Shown piece after piece: positions 41,341-50,091 of a stretch of 64,000 bases of DNA; positions within the stretch are counted from its first letter, which is position 1; each line of letters begins with the position of its first letter. The translations under genes were made by a program, and so were the position numbers. The notes under the pieces were generated by a model that saw only the letters and a list, made by a program, of their open reading frames with translations, made no database searches and was not told where the DNA came from. Source of the DNA: Clostridium sp. OF03-18AA (GTDB taxonomy: Bacteria; Bacillota; Clostridia; Lachnospirales; Lachnospiraceae); assembly GCF_003478035.1 (NCBI RefSeq), contig NZ_QUEP01000006.1:1-64000 (forward strand), given 5' to 3'.

Positions 41341-42255
41341 ATGGAAATCCAGCAGTTTCGGTATTTTTTGGCGGCAGCGCGGTATGAAAATCTGACAAAA
41401 GCGGCAGAAGATCTGCATATTGCCCAGCCGGCATTGTCCCAGTCCATCAAGCGTCTGGAGACGGAGCTCGGCGTAAGCCTTTTTGACCGGAAAAATCACC
41501 GGATCGAGCTCAACGAACAGGGGAAACTCCTGAAAAAACGCCTGATCCCGATTCTGGAATCCATCGATAATCTAAAGGATGAGCTCTGGGAGTCGGTTTA
41601 TTCATCAGAGCGCACGATCTATTTAAATTTCCTGTCTGCGTCGAACCTCATTACGAACAGTATTATTTCCTATCGGGCCCTGAAACCGGATGTCCAGTTT
41701 CAGGTATCCCAGCTTGAGATGACGGAGAACTGTGATATCCATATCGAATCAAGGATCGCTATATCTGTGACGCCTCCGCATCCGCAGGAACTTCCGGATG
41801 GTGTGGTAAGACGGGAATATCTGCGGGAGGAGATTTTTCTGGCAGTGCCGCCGGATTCAAAGTTTGCGAAGCATAAGACCGTCGATCTGCGGGAAGTGAA
41901 GGAAGAAAATTTCATCCGTCTCGGAAACGGCTGGCAGCTCCGCGGGATCTGCGATGATTTCTGCAGGAGAGCCGGGATCCGTCCTCAGGCGGTGTTCGAG
42001 AGCAATAGTCCCGAGTCGGTGCGAAACCTGATCGCGGCAGGGCTTGGAATCGGCTTCTGGCCGGAGAAGGCCTGGGGCGGAAAGCCGGGGCACGGTGTTG
42101 TCCTGATTCCGATCCGCTACCCGAATTGCAGGCGTGATCTTGTGGTCACAGTGTTTGAGCAGGCAGGAAATAAGCCGGTGGTGGATGAGTTTGTGAATTA
42201 TTTCTGTAAGTATTTTGAGAAAGACCCGTCGGGGATGGGAGATGTGACGGTGTAA
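41341..42255 (+). CDS. LysR-family regulator divergent from the V/A-ATPase operon
   Basis: This 304-residue protein has an N-terminal HTH (MEIQQFRYFLAAARYENLTK..., residues 1-60) and an effector domain from about 90 with the LIAAGLGIGFWPEKA motif of the LysR substrate-binding fold. AAGGGGGAATGAT precedes the ATG. Its location, the perfect palindrome at 41237 and the shared intergenic region suggest it autoregulates and may control the ATPase operon. LysR control of V/A-ATPases is not something I know as standard. Confidence 0.9.
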   Translation: MEIQQFRYFLAAARYENLTKAAEDLHIAQPALSQSIKRLETELGVSLFDRKNHRIELNEQGKLLKKRLIPILESIDNLKDELWESVYSSERTIYLNFLSASNLITNSIISYRALKPDVQFQVSQLEMTENCDIHIESRIAISVTPPHPQELPDGVVRREYLREEIFLAVPPDSKFAKHKTVDLREVKEENFIRLGNGWQLRGICDDFCRRAGIRPQAVFESNSPESVRNLIAAGLGIGFWPEKAWGGKPGHGVVLIPIRYPNCRRDLVVTVFEQAGNKPVVDEFVNYFCKYFEKDPSGMGDVTV

Positions 42256-42280
42256 GAATGTAGTATAAATGAAAAAAGAA

Positions 42281-42348
42281 CTCTGAAGTCAGCAATAGGG
42301 CGGGATCCATCGGAATCCCGCCCTAAATATTGGCTTTAGAGCTTTTTG
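42281..42348. terminator. Long hairpin between LysR and SH3 genes (bidirectional)
   Basis: The inner stem AGGGCGGGAT (42297-42306) / ATCCCGCCCT (42315-42324) is perfect. Outer arms CTCTGAAGTCAGCAATA and TATTGGCTTTAGAG pair imperfectly. It sits between convergent genes. Confidence 0.75.
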
Positions 42349-42370
42349 AATTTGATATTCCAATAAGTTA

Positions 42371-43177
42371 TTACTCCGCTGTCAGAAATTCCTTCGCGAC
42401 ATAGGCTTCCTGTCCGTTGTACTTGATGACGGCCCAGGTATCGTCGTGGTCGCGGAGATATTCAACGGATGCGCCCGGGTCCAGTTTTCCGATGCGGTCC
42501 GCGTCGGTGGACGGTTCTTTGCGGACGTTTAAGGTCGTTGTCGTCTTGTAGGAGGAGCCGGAAGCTGTGCTCTCCGGTTCGGTCTCCGAGACTGTGGTCT
42601 CTGCTGCTTCCGTTGTGATCACTGGTGCGGAGGTCTCCTCTGTAGCCGGTTTCTTCGGCGTGAGGACACGGATCAGGACGATCAGGATGATCACGAGGAC
42701 GATCGGGACGACAAACTTTAAGAGGTCTGTGGGCTGGATGCCACTTCCGGAGCGCCCGAAACCGGAAGCTCGTCTTGACTGCTGGGAACGGGTCCCGGAC
42801 GGGCGTCTGCCGCGAGCCGCTTTTCCGTTGTCTGCAAAGGAGTAGATCTCCTGGGACAGCACGTGGTAGGCCTGGTTTGCATTGTAGGCACCGTTATCGC
42901 CGTTTTTGGCGGCTTTTGTGCCGATGTCGTAGATCTGTAAGTAGTGCTCGGCGGTGGACTTTGAGATCCAGCCGTTGTTGTAGAGCTCGCGGATCATAGA
43001 GTCCATGGAGCCTTCCATGATCCCCGACTGTTCACATTGGAGCTTAACCATGTATTCTACGGTCTGTTTTGCCTTGATCATGGACTGGTTGTATTTTTTC
43101 TGTCCTATGAGACGCTCGGTCTCCTGAACATTCTGACGGATCTTATCCCATCCGTTAGGAATGTCGTTTCTTGCCAT
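42371..43177 (-). CDS. Membrane-anchored bacterial SH3 (SH3b) protein
   Basis: This 268-residue protein has an N-terminal helical domain (about 1-115; NGWDKIRQNVQETERLIGQK...) resembling DUF4145-type HEPN-like helices. A basic Ser/Arg linker and one transmembrane helix at about 153-172 follow, then a Thr/Glu-rich stalk and a C-terminal SH3b domain at about 208-265 (TTTTLNVRKEPSTDADRIGKL; YNGQEAYVAKEFL). Such proteins attach to the cell wall by SH3b. The gene is monocistronic. The combination of a cytoplasmic helical domain and an outside SH3b domain suggests a sensor or wall-linked scaffold, but the function is unknown. Confidence 0.8.
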   Translation of the reverse strand: MARNDIPNGWDKIRQNVQETERLIGQKKYNQSMIKAKQTVEYMVKLQCEQSGIMEGSMDSMIRELYNNGWISKSTAEHYLQIYDIGTKAAKNGDNGAYNANQAYHVLSQEIYSFADNGKAARGRRPSGTRSQQSRRASGFGRSGSGIQPTDLLKFVVPIVLVIILIVLIRVLTPKKPATEETSAPVITTEAAETTVSETEPESTASGSSYKTTTTLNVRKEPSTDADRIGKLDPGASVEYLRDHDDTWAVIKYNGQEAYVAKEFLTAE

Positions 43178-43510
43178 ATAAATCCCTCCGTTTTATGTAT
43201 TTTAACGGCGCGTGAAGGTGAAAATCCGGTGCCGGTGAAGGTGCCGGATACTCACAGATGCCGTTTTCTTCTATGTAATGCTGTGCGCCTGATGAAACGA
43301 TCGCAGACACGAAAAGAGCGATTTTGTCAGCCATTATCTTTATTATACTGGAACAGTAGGAAAATTGCACGAAAAATTTTTGAACAATTTAAGAATTCTC
43401 TGTTTCCAAAAGATATATTGAAAGAAAAATTCTGCGCGTCACTGTTACCTTGCAAAATAAGGCTTTCAATGATAAAATGATACACAAGCAATATCAGGAG
43501 GAAATACATT
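43178..43510. other. Intergenic region upstream of trmB
   Basis: There is no gene. It contains the divergent promoter region for the SH3b gene and trmB, with an AT-rich tract (about 43340-43480) and the AGGAGG ribosome site of trmB at about 43496. Confidence 0.4.
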
Positions 43511-44176
43511 ATGAGATTACGCCATATCAAAGGCGCTGAAGAAGAGATTGCTGAGAGCCCATATGTGGTCCAGGATCCGCAGTCACTGAAAGGAAGGTGG
43601 CATGAATTTTTTGGAAACGATAATCCGATCCGCATTGAGGTCGGAATGGGAAAAGGAAAATTCATCATGGAGCTTGCCCAGATGAATCCGGATATCAATT
43701 ACGTGGGAATCGAGCGTTACTCCAGCGTTCTGCTTCGCGGACTTCAGAAGCGCGCGGAGCTGGAGCTTTCTAATATTTATTTTATGAGGATCGATGCCTT
43801 AGAGCTTACGGAGGTGTTCGCGGAGAATGAGGTGGAGCGGATCTACTTAAACTTCTCGGATCCGTGGCCGAAGGACCGCCACGCGAAGCGCCGTCTGACA
43901 TCGGACCGTTTCCTTGCCGTGTATGATAAGATCTTACAGCCGGACGGAATCATCGAGTTCAAGACGGACAATCAGGATCTGTTCCGCTACTCCTTAGAAT
44001 CCATCCCGGAAGCTGGATGGCAGGTCACATCCCATACGTTTGATCTTCACCACAGTGACATGGCGGAGGGAAATGTTATGACAGAGTACGAGACGAAGTT
44101 CTCCGCGGAGGGCAAGCCGATCTGTAAGCTGACGGCCTGTCGCGACAAGAAGGTTACCGCAAAACAGGCTGAATAA
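43511..44176 (+). CDS. trmB: tRNA (guanine-N7-)-methyltransferase
   Basis: This 221-residue class I methyltransferase of the TrmB family has the SAM-binding start IEVGMGKGKFIMELAQMNP, the acidic loop GIERYS, and the family signature YLNFSDPWPKDRHAKRRLT followed by EFKTDNQDLF. It makes 7-methylguanosine at position 46 of tRNA. AGGAGG precedes the ATG. It is probably the first gene of a short unit leading towards trxA. Confidence 0.95.
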   Translation: MRLRHIKGAEEEIAESPYVVQDPQSLKGRWHEFFGNDNPIRIEVGMGKGKFIMELAQMNPDINYVGIERYSSVLLRGLQKRAELELSNIYFMRIDALELTEVFAENEVERIYLNFSDPWPKDRHAKRRLTSDRFLAVYDKILQPDGIIEFKTDNQDLFRYSLESIPEAGWQVTSHTFDLHHSDMAEGNVMTEYETKFSAEGKPICKLTACRDKKVTAKQAE

Positions 44177-44230
44177 GCCGGGAATGTCTGCATATATTAA
44201 ATGAGAAATGGCAAAAAGGCTGTGTGACGG

Positions 44231-44365
44231 ATGAGTATGTGGACATGTCTGAAGCGGTGGCTCGCGCAGACAACCTGCGACAAGACAGAACTGAACCGGA
44301 AGATTATCCGGGTCAAGAAGTGTTTTGACGAGGCGAACGCTGTGGTCTGCGGCAAAAAGAAAAAA
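44231..44365 (+). CDS. Possible 44-residue Cys/Lys-rich protein between trmB and trxA
   Basis: A short frame encodes MSMWTCLKRWLAQTTCDKTE, then LNRKIIRVKKCFDEANAVVCG and KKKK. It has four Cys, is basic, and ends 19 nt before the trxA ATG. Only a weak site (GACGG) precedes it. Codon choice looks like that of the neighbours, so it may be a real small gene. Confidence 0.4.
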
Positions 44366-44384
44366 TAAAAAAGGAGAAAATAAC

Positions 44385-44702
44385 ATGGAAGCAGTATTTA
44401 CAAGCGCAAATTTTGATGTTGATGTTCTGGGATCCGATATCCCGGTAGTTGTGGATTTCTTTGCGACATGGTGCGGCCCGTGCCGTATGATGGCTCCGGT
44501 GATCGAAGAGCTCGCTGAGGAGTACGACGGAAAAGTAAAGATCGGCAAACTCGATGTAGACGAGAACAGTGATATTGCTGCCCGCTACGGAGTTATGTCT
44601 ATCCCGACGATCATCCTTTTTAAGAACGGAGAAGTTTTTTCCAAGAGCGTTGGACTTCAGGATAAAGAAATTCTGGAAAATGCGATCAAAGAGATGTTGT
44701 AG
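44385..44702 (+). CDS. trxA: Thioredoxin
   Basis: This is a 105-residue thioredoxin with the active site W-C-G-P-C at about residues 30-34, the cis-Pro in MSIPTIILF and the C-terminal GLQDKE segment. It is a general disulfide reductase and the electron donor for peroxidases such as the Bcp encoded at 8178. The ATG at 44385 has AAGGAG 8 nt upstream; a longer reading frame from 44325 overlaps the small Cys-rich ORF and lacks a site. Confidence 0.95.
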   Translation: MEAVFTSANFDVDVLGSDIPVVVDFFATWCGPCRMMAPVIEELAEEYDGKVKIGKLDVDENSDIAARYGVMSIPTIILFKNGEVFSKSVGLQDKEILENAIKEML

Positions 44703-44716
44703 GAAATATAATGGAG

Positions 44717-44750
44717 AAGCCGGCAAACCCGCATGTTTGCTGGCTTTTTT
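44717..44750 (+). terminator. Terminator of trxA
   Basis: AAGCCGGCAAAC (44717-44728) pairs with GTTTGCTGGCTT (44735-44746) with one G-U pair and is followed by TTTT. Confidence 0.9.
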
Positions 44751-44813
44751 AATCGTTTTATTTGTACCTGTTTTTTGAAAAACAAAAAAATTAAAAAAAT
44801 TTCAAAAAAGGTG

Positions 44814-44842
44814 TTGACTTTTTTCTTGGTTTATCCTATAAT
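44814..44842 (+). promoter_or_regulatory. Promoter of tRNA-Lys
   Basis: TTGACT (44814-44819) and TATAAT (44837-44842) are separated by 17 nt and lie about 50 nt before the tRNA. Confidence 0.85.
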
Positions 44843-44894
44843 ACAAAACGTGCCACGGATGAGGCAAACAAAACAAAGAAAAACAACAAACCAA

Positions 44895-44967
44895 GCACCT
44901 TTAGCTCAGCTGGTAGAGCAGTAGACTCTTAATCTATTTGTCCAGGGTTCGAATCCCTGAAGGTGCA
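44895..44967 (+). tRNA. tRNA-Lys (anticodon CTT)
   Basis: A 73-nt cloverleaf has acceptor stem GCACCTT/AAGGTGC, D-arm AGCTCAGCTGGTAGAGC, anticodon loop CTCTTAA (CTT, reading AAG), T-arm CAGGGTTCGAATCCCTG and discriminator A. CCA is not encoded. Confidence 0.95.
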
Positions 44968-44972
44968 CGAAG

Positions 44973-45019
44973 AAAAGCACTGTTTTAGCGGATGATAAGC
45001 CGCCGGGACGGTGTTTTTT
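44973..45019 (+). terminator. Terminator of tRNA-Lys
   Basis: AAAAGCACTG pairs with CGGTGTTTT through wobble pairs. An inner GCGG/CCGC stem and a six-T run complete the structure. Confidence 0.75.
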
Positions 45020-45161
45020 GTTACACTGATATCGAATCATTCAATAATCATATCATTCGTTCAAATACCTGCTACCCGTTATATATTCCCGATTTTATGA
45101 TTTTAATTTAATTTAAAAATGTGATATACTATATAAATAGGAGAAGTGTATGAAAATTTTA

Positions 45162-45192
45162 CCAACAGGATTCTCATTTAGGGGATCCTGTT
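45162..45192 (+). promoter_or_regulatory. Leader hairpin between two possible starts of the P1 peptidase gene
   Basis: AACAGGAT pairs perfectly with ATCCTGTT around TCTCATTTAGGGG. It lies just after ATG 45150, which has an excellent AGGAG site, and before the family-consistent ATG 45228. Confidence 0.5.
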
Positions 45193-45227
45193 TTAGAATC
45201 ACAGGTAATAAAAGGGAGATTAAAAGG

Positions 45228-46196
45228 ATGAAAGAAATCAAGATCACAGAGATCGAAAACATCAGGATCGGCAGCGCAGAGAATAAAGAAGCGGGGACCG
45301 GGTGTACGGTTATTATCTGCGAGCGTGGAGCGGCAGCTGGGCTGGATGTCCGCGGGGGCGGTCCGGCATCCAGGGAATCGGAGCTCTTAAAGCCCATGGC
45401 GGCGGCTGACATGATCCAGGCAGTTTTACTCAGCGGTGGAAGTGCGTTCGGTCTGGACGCGGCTGGGGGCGTTATGGAGTATCTGGAAGAACGTGGGATC
45501 GGCTTTGATGTGGGAATCACGAAGGTACCACTTGTCTGCGAGTCATGTCTGTTTGATCTTATGGTCGGGGATTTTAAGACGAGACCGGATAAGGCCATGG
45601 GATACGCGGCGTGTGAGGGCGCGGAGAAGAATAATTATCAGGATGGAAACTTCGGCGCGGGGACAGGAGCTTCCGTCGGAAAGCTGGGGGACAAGTCTCT
45701 CTGCATGAAGGGCGGAATCGGAAGCTATGCGGTGCAGATTGGGGATCTGAAGGTCGGCGCAATCGTTGCGGTGAATGCGAGAGGCGATATCTATGACTGG
45801 AAGGACGGAAAGAAGGTCGCCGGTCTTTTAAATGCGGACAGGAAGACATTTGCGGACACAGAAGAAGCTGTTTATAAGAGCTATGAAGTGGTCAAGAACA
45901 AGTTCACCGGCGCGACAGAGAATACGACCATCGGTGCGGTGATCACGAACGCGGCATTCCCGAAGAGCAGCCTCTGCAAGATCGCCGGGATGGCCCACGA
46001 CGGTTATGCGCGGGCGATCCGTCCTGTTCATACCTCTTCCGACGGAGACAGCATCTACGCGCTGTCTGTGGGCGATGTGAAGGCAGATCAGGATATGGTC
46101 GGAACCCTCGGTGCCCAGGTTATGGCGGAGGCGATCCTGAGGGCTGTGAGGAGCGCGGAGTCGGCCTACGGACTTGTTGGAGCAAAGGATTTGTAA
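45228..46196 (+). CDS. P1-family peptidase (DmpA/BapA-type aminopeptidase)
   Basis: This 322-residue protein is of the Ntn-hydrolase-like P1 family. SGGSAFGLDAAGGVMEYLEE is the hallmark glycine-rich motif. The late ENTTIGAVITNAAFPKS segment contains the Thr where the family precursor self-cleaves to expose the nucleophile, and AHDGYARAIRPVHTSSDGD follows. It likely cleaves N-terminal D- or beta-amino acid peptides in the cytoplasm. ATG 45228 fits the family N-terminus, but ATG 45150, in frame and with a better ribosome site, would add 26 residues carrying a hairpin-encoding leader. Confidence 0.88.
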   Translation: MKEIKITEIENIRIGSAENKEAGTGCTVIICERGAAAGLDVRGGGPASRESELLKPMAAADMIQAVLLSGGSAFGLDAAGGVMEYLEERGIGFDVGITKVPLVCESCLFDLMVGDFKTRPDKAMGYAACEGAEKNNYQDGNFGAGTGASVGKLGDKSLCMKGGIGSYAVQIGDLKVGAIVAVNARGDIYDWKDGKKVAGLLNADRKTFADTEEAVYKSYEVVKNKFTGATENTTIGAVITNAAFPKSSLCKIAGMAHDGYARAIRPVHTSSDGDSIYALSVGDVKADQDMVGTLGAQVMAEAILRAVRSAESAYGLVGAKDL

Positions 46197-46205
46197 AAAA
46201 GAGCG

Positions 46206-46256
46206 AAAAAGAGCGGCTGCCCGGCAAAACTTTGCCGATATGACAGCCGCTTTTTC
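46206..46256. terminator. Bidirectional terminator between P1 peptidase and M20 hydrolase
   Basis: The AGCGGCTG / CAGCCGCT outer stem and the CGGCAAA / TTTGCCG inner stem, with T residues on both strands, lie between convergent genes. Confidence 0.85.
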
Positions 46257-46263
46257 TATAGGG

Positions 46264-47439
46264 TTACATCTGCCCTGTCACGCGCAGGTACAGCCCAAGT
46301 TCCATCTCAAGCGCCTCTGAAATTCCGCGCTCATCTAATTGGAAATGGCAGTTATGGTGCGGGGAAGAGGTAATCGGGCGTTCGGGATCAGCCATTCCGA
46401 TCTGGAAGTAGGCACCCGGCTTCTCAAGAAGATAGTAGGCAAAATCCTCGCCGCCAAGGGCATCCGGGCGCTCGTAGACGGTATATCCGAGGTCTCTTGT
46501 GACGCTGCGGACCGTTTCGATCTCCTCCGGCACGTTGATGGCTGCCGGATAGCCCAGAGTTGTGGTCACATCGCAGGTGAGGCCGAATCCGGCGCAGATC
46601 CCCTTGCTGATGGAGTGGATGGAGTCAAAGATTTTGTCGATCAGGTCATTGTTTAAAGTGCGGACATTGCCGCCGAGAGTCACGGTATCCGTGATGATAT
46701 TCGGATACTGGCCGCCATTGATATAGGAAACCGTAAGAACGCCGCCTTCCAGCGGATTCTTTTTCTCAGCCAGGATCTGGTTTAAAACAGATCCGACCAT
46801 GCAGGCCACGGGGACCGGATTCAGGGCATTCTGCGGATAACCGCCATGACCGCCCTTTCCATGGATCTTCACTTCATAAATACCGATCGCTGCGGAATAC
46901 GCCCGGGGAGTCACGGCGATGGTGCCGAGCGGAAACGCGGAAGCGCAGTGGAAACCATAGACGAGATCGACATCCTTCATGACACCTTCCTCACAGAGCG
47001 CTTTAGCGCCTCCCGGGAGCTTTTCCTCGGCTGCCTGAAAGATCAGCTTCACAGTTCCACGGACAAGCTCCGGATGGGCTGTGAGAACCTTTGCGAAGGT
47101 TAAAAGGACTGCGGTATGGATATCGTGTCCACAGGCATGCATAACACCGGGAACCTCGGACTTAAACGGGAGATCATTTTCTTCCTCCACCGGGAGCGCG
47201 TCGATGTCCGCGCGGAACGCGATGCATGGACCGTTTTTTTCGCCTTTTATGACAGCGACCGTGCTGGTTCCGGAGATCCCTTCCATCAGCGGGACGCCCA
47301 GGGCATTCAGGGTGCTGCGGATGTAATCGGCAGTGTCTGTCTCCTGAAAGGAAAGCTCCGGGTGTCGGTGCAGGTAACGGCGTGTTTCAATCAGTTCTTT
47401 TTCATAAGGGCTTGTGATGGACTTGACAAATTCTTTCAT
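46264..47439 (-). CDS. M20-family amidohydrolase (hippurate hydrolase/IAA-amino acid hydrolase type)
   Basis: This 391-residue protein has metal-binding motifs MHACGHDIHTAVLL (C..H.D.H), AAEEKLPGGAKAL (E-E catalytic and metal) and GGEDFAYYL, typical of M20D. It hydrolyses N-acyl or amide bonds of amino acid conjugates in the cytoplasm, probably with Mn or Zn. CGGAGG lies 8 nt before the ATG. It is the only M20D-type member here; the two other M20 genes at 50425 and 53125 are of a different subfamily. Exact substrate unknown. Confidence 0.9.
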   Translation of the reverse strand: MKEFVKSITSPYEKELIETRRYLHRHPELSFQETDTADYIRSTLNALGVPLMEGISGTSTVAVIKGEKNGPCIAFRADIDALPVEEENDLPFKSEVPGVMHACGHDIHTAVLLTFAKVLTAHPELVRGTVKLIFQAAEEKLPGGAKALCEEGVMKDVDLVYGFHCASAFPLGTIAVTPRAYSAAIGIYEVKIHGKGGHGGYPQNALNPVPVACMVGSVLNQILAEKKNPLEGGVLTVSYINGGQYPNIITDTVTLGGNVRTLNNDLIDKIFDSIHSISKGICAGFGLTCDVTTTLGYPAAINVPEEIETVRSVTRDLGYTVYERPDALGGEDFAYYLLEKPGAYFQIGMADPERPITSSPHHNCHFQLDERGISEALEMELGLYLRVTGQM

Positions 47440-47501
47440 ATAAGACCTCCGTTTTTTCGTTTATACTATTTATGGGAACAACTTATCGGAATAACAGCTT
47501 A

Positions 47502-48713
47502 TTAGTCTGTGGCTGGATCAAACGACACATTTGCGATCACGACTTCATTGTCAGTACCGACCCGCATCGCCGGTCCCCAGACACCGGCACCGGAGGTGAC
47601 AATAGATGTCATAGACCCCTTTTTCAGGACTCCGCAGGCATTTTCCCAGAGAAAATGAACCACAAGGTTTGCCGGAAACATCTGACCGTCATGGGTGTGG
47701 CCGGAGAGGTCCAGATCGACACCGGCATCGGAGGCTTCTGACAATTCTCCCGGCTGGTGATCCATGACGATGATGGGAAGTGAGGGATCGAGAGGTTCAG
47801 TGATCTCAGCAAAGGTTTTCCGCGGGAGCTGTTCTTTTTTTGCCATATCCTTATCCCGGCGGCCGACAAGATAGAATGCATTATTGATGCAGACGGTCTC
47901 ATCCTCCAGCATCGTGATACCGGCGTGGTGCAGAAATTCCGTAAACCGCCCGTCCCGGACGATCGTTTCCTTCTGTGGAAATGTGAATCCGGCGAGGATC
48001 TTCTCGCTTACGTCATGGTTGCCCCAGCAGGCGTATGTTCCGTACCGGCTCTTGATACCGGATAGAATGTCAGCCATCTTATCCGGGTCTTTGATCGCGT
48101 CGTAATCATTGTCGAAGAGATCTCCGGCAATGCAGACGAGATCGACATTTTGGGAGTTAATGGTGTCTACGATCTTTCTTACATGGGACTTCGTGGAGTT
48201 GTATCCAAGGTGAAGATCCGCGATCAGGGCGATCTTAAGTCCCGGAAGAGAGGAACTCTTTTCGATGACGATAGGATCCTGCCGCACATAGACCCGTCTT
48301 GCATGCAGGACACCGTAAATGCTGACCATAAGGATCAGGCCAATGGCAAAGCCGCCAAAGATCACGAGATTTTTCGGCATGGTATGCAGCATGGCCGGGT
48401 ACCGGTATTTCATAAAGAAGGAATGGCCGGTGACACGGCGGATCACGTCGAAGGTGATGATAAAAAGCAGGATATATTCCAGAGTGCCGAGCCAGTAGTT
48501 GCTGATCACCCGGAGAAAATGGTGAAGTGGTTCTTTTGTGATCAGAAATCCGGTCAGCGGGCTGACGGCAAAAAATAGATAGAGGACTGTGACAGGGATC
48601 CTGAAAAACAGTGAATGAAGCGCCGGGGAGCAGGAATCCGCCCAGGCGTAGAGCCATAAAAGAATGTATGCCTGAAATAACAGGTAGATCGGAGATAAAA
48701 ATACAGCTAACAT
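47502..48713 (-). CDS. Membrane-anchored metallophosphoesterase
   Basis: This 403-residue protein has five N-terminal membrane helices (about 1-150) followed by a calcineurin-like domain. All five metal motifs are visible: ADLHLG, GDLFDND, GNHD, MDHQP and GHTHDGQ. The start at 48713 (MLAVFLSPIYLLFQAYILLW) has AGGAG 7 nt upstream; the longer frame reaching 48971 is untranslated leader. Similar YkuE-like enzymes hydrolyse phospholipid-type or nucleotide pyrophosphate substrates. The exact one is unknown. Confidence 0.88.
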   Translation of the reverse strand: MLAVFLSPIYLLFQAYILLWLYAWADSCSPALHSLFFRIPVTVLYLFFAVSPLTGFLITKEPLHHFLRVISNYWLGTLEYILLFIITFDVIRRVTGHSFFMKYRYPAMLHTMPKNLVIFGGFAIGLILMVSIYGVLHARRVYVRQDPIVIEKSSSLPGLKIALIADLHLGYNSTKSHVRKIVDTINSQNVDLVCIAGDLFDNDYDAIKDPDKMADILSGIKSRYGTYACWGNHDVSEKILAGFTFPQKETIVRDGRFTEFLHHAGITMLEDETVCINNAFYLVGRRDKDMAKKEQLPRKTFAEITEPLDPSLPIIVMDHQPGELSEASDAGVDLDLSGHTHDGQMFPANLVVHFLWENACGVLKKGSMTSIVTSGAGVWGPAMRVGTDNEVVIANVSFDPATD

Positions 48714-48834
48714 GAGATACTCCTGATGCTTCGTGGACAGGAATGGTGTATAATGATTCCTGTATGGTGGTTTATGGTGTAAGTATAGCGAACACTTTAG
48801 CAATTTGCAATGGAAAAGAAGAAAAGAGGTTGTT

Positions 48835-49089
48835 ATGATCGATCTGACAGGAATGATCTCCATTCCATATTTAAAGAAGACAACATTTACCGGAAGTGAA
48901 AAGGGAACGAATTTTATGATCCGGAAGATCAGCAGAGAGGAAGGCGAGCCGGATAAGATCCAGGCGGTCATCTGGCCGGGGCCGTTTATTTTTTCTGTGA
49001 CGGAAGATGAAAAAAAGACGTATCAGGAATTTGAATTCAGCGAGGACGGGATCAAAGCCGCAGTAGCGTGGCTGAATGAGGTGACATAG
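48835..49089 (+). CDS. Hypothetical small protein (conserved in appearance)
   Basis: This 84-residue protein begins MIDLTGMISIPYLKKTTFTG and is acidic with aromatic clusters (AVIWPGPFIFSVTEDEKKTYQEFEF). Secondary structure looks like beta strands followed by a C-terminal helix (DGIKAAVAWLNEV). AAGAGGTTGTT precedes the ATG. I have no family name for it. It is divergent from the metallophosphoesterase and probably cytoplasmic. Confidence 0.7.
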   Translation: MIDLTGMISIPYLKKTTFTGSEKGTNFMIRKISREEGEPDKIQAVIWPGPFIFSVTEDEKKTYQEFEFSEDGIKAAVAWLNEVT

Positions 49090-49146
49090 AGAGGAATCCT
49101 GTATACAAAAAGGCCCGGAAGTTTCCGGGGTGAAAAATATTTTAAG

Positions 49147-49187
49147 AGCGAGTATGACCGGTGAAGTTAAGCCGGTTATACTCGTTC
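49147..49187. terminator. Hairpin between small hypothetical gene and larE
   Basis: GCGAGTATGACCGG pairs with CCGGTTATACTCGT (one mismatch). It lies between convergent genes and could terminate both. Confidence 0.65.
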
Positions 49188-49260
49188 CTTGTTTTATAGA
49201 CTTTAGCTGATCTGCGTATACAGAGCATTAGATCTGATGTACAGATGTGGGAGACGTTCC

Positions 49261-50091
49261 CTACATCGACGGTGTTCTCGCCACAAGATCCAGTGTCACA
49301 TCCGTAAATCTCTGCTTTAAGAGCGCGCAGATCTCCTTCCGCTGCTCCATAAGCTTCGGGATCATGTCCTCGGTGAGCTGGAGCTTCGCACACCACGGCG
49401 CGTCGGGTTTTGTATCACCGGCAGCAGGATCCGGGTACACGCGGACGCGGAAGTCACGGAATCCAAGATCAGAGAGGGATTTTTCTGCCCACTCAACATC
49501 CTTTAATACAGAAGCTTTGATGGAAATTCCCGACGGAACTCTCGTCGCAAGACAGGCGTAGGCGGGCTTGTTCCATGTAAATAATCCGGCATTTCGGGAA
49601 TATTCCCGGAGTGCTGTTTTTGTTATTCCGGAAAGGCGCAGCGGGGACAGTACCTTCATTTCTTTTAAAGCGCGCATGCCCGGGCGGTCACCGGCGTCAT
49701 CGGAGGCGTTCGTTCCGTCCATGATCTCGGTAAAGCCGTCCTCCTTTGCGGCTTTCAGGATTCCGCCGAATACCTGATTCTTGCAGTAGTAGCATCGGTC
49801 TTTCGGGTTGCTCTTTACGACTTTATCCGTCAGCACATCAAAGGGCAGGACCGTCATGTCCGCGTGTAACGATTCAGCGAGAAGCTTCGCGTCATCTAAC
49901 TCAAATTGCGGCTGGAACGGCGTGGAGACATAGTAGGCATGTACATTTGCTCCGCAGGCCTTTGCGGCATAGAGAAGATAAGAGGAATCCGTTCCGCCGG
50001 AAAAAGCAAGAGCGATGGTAGAATGCTCCGCAAAAAATTCCCGGAGTGCGGCCGGAACGCAGTCTATGGAAACGTTGATCGTGTTGTTCAT
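49261..50091 (-). CDS. larE: ATP-dependent sacrificial sulfur transferase LarE
   Basis: This 276-residue PP-loop enzyme has AFSGGTDSSYLL near residues 29-40. LarE inserts sulfur into the nickel-pincer cofactor precursor of lactate racemase and related enzymes. Two Cys pairs are visible: DRCYYCKNQVFGG and, later, the Cys of the ACLATR segment, where the family's sacrificial or cluster-binding Cys is expected. larA, larB and larC are not in the window, so the gene is an orphan here. AAGGACGGAG precedes the ATG, after an unusually long leader. Confidence 0.9.
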   Translation of the reverse strand: MNNTINVSIDCVPAALREFFAEHSTIALAFSGGTDSSYLLYAAKACGANVHAYYVSTPFQPQFELDDAKLLAESLHADMTVLPFDVLTDKVVKSNPKDRCYYCKNQVFGGILKAAKEDGFTEIMDGTNASDDAGDRPGMRALKEMKVLSPLRLSGITKTALREYSRNAGLFTWNKPAYACLATRVPSGISIKASVLKDVEWAEKSLSDLGFRDFRVRVYPDPAAGDTKPDAPWCAKLQLTEDMIPKLMEQRKEICALLKQRFTDVTLDLVARTPSM

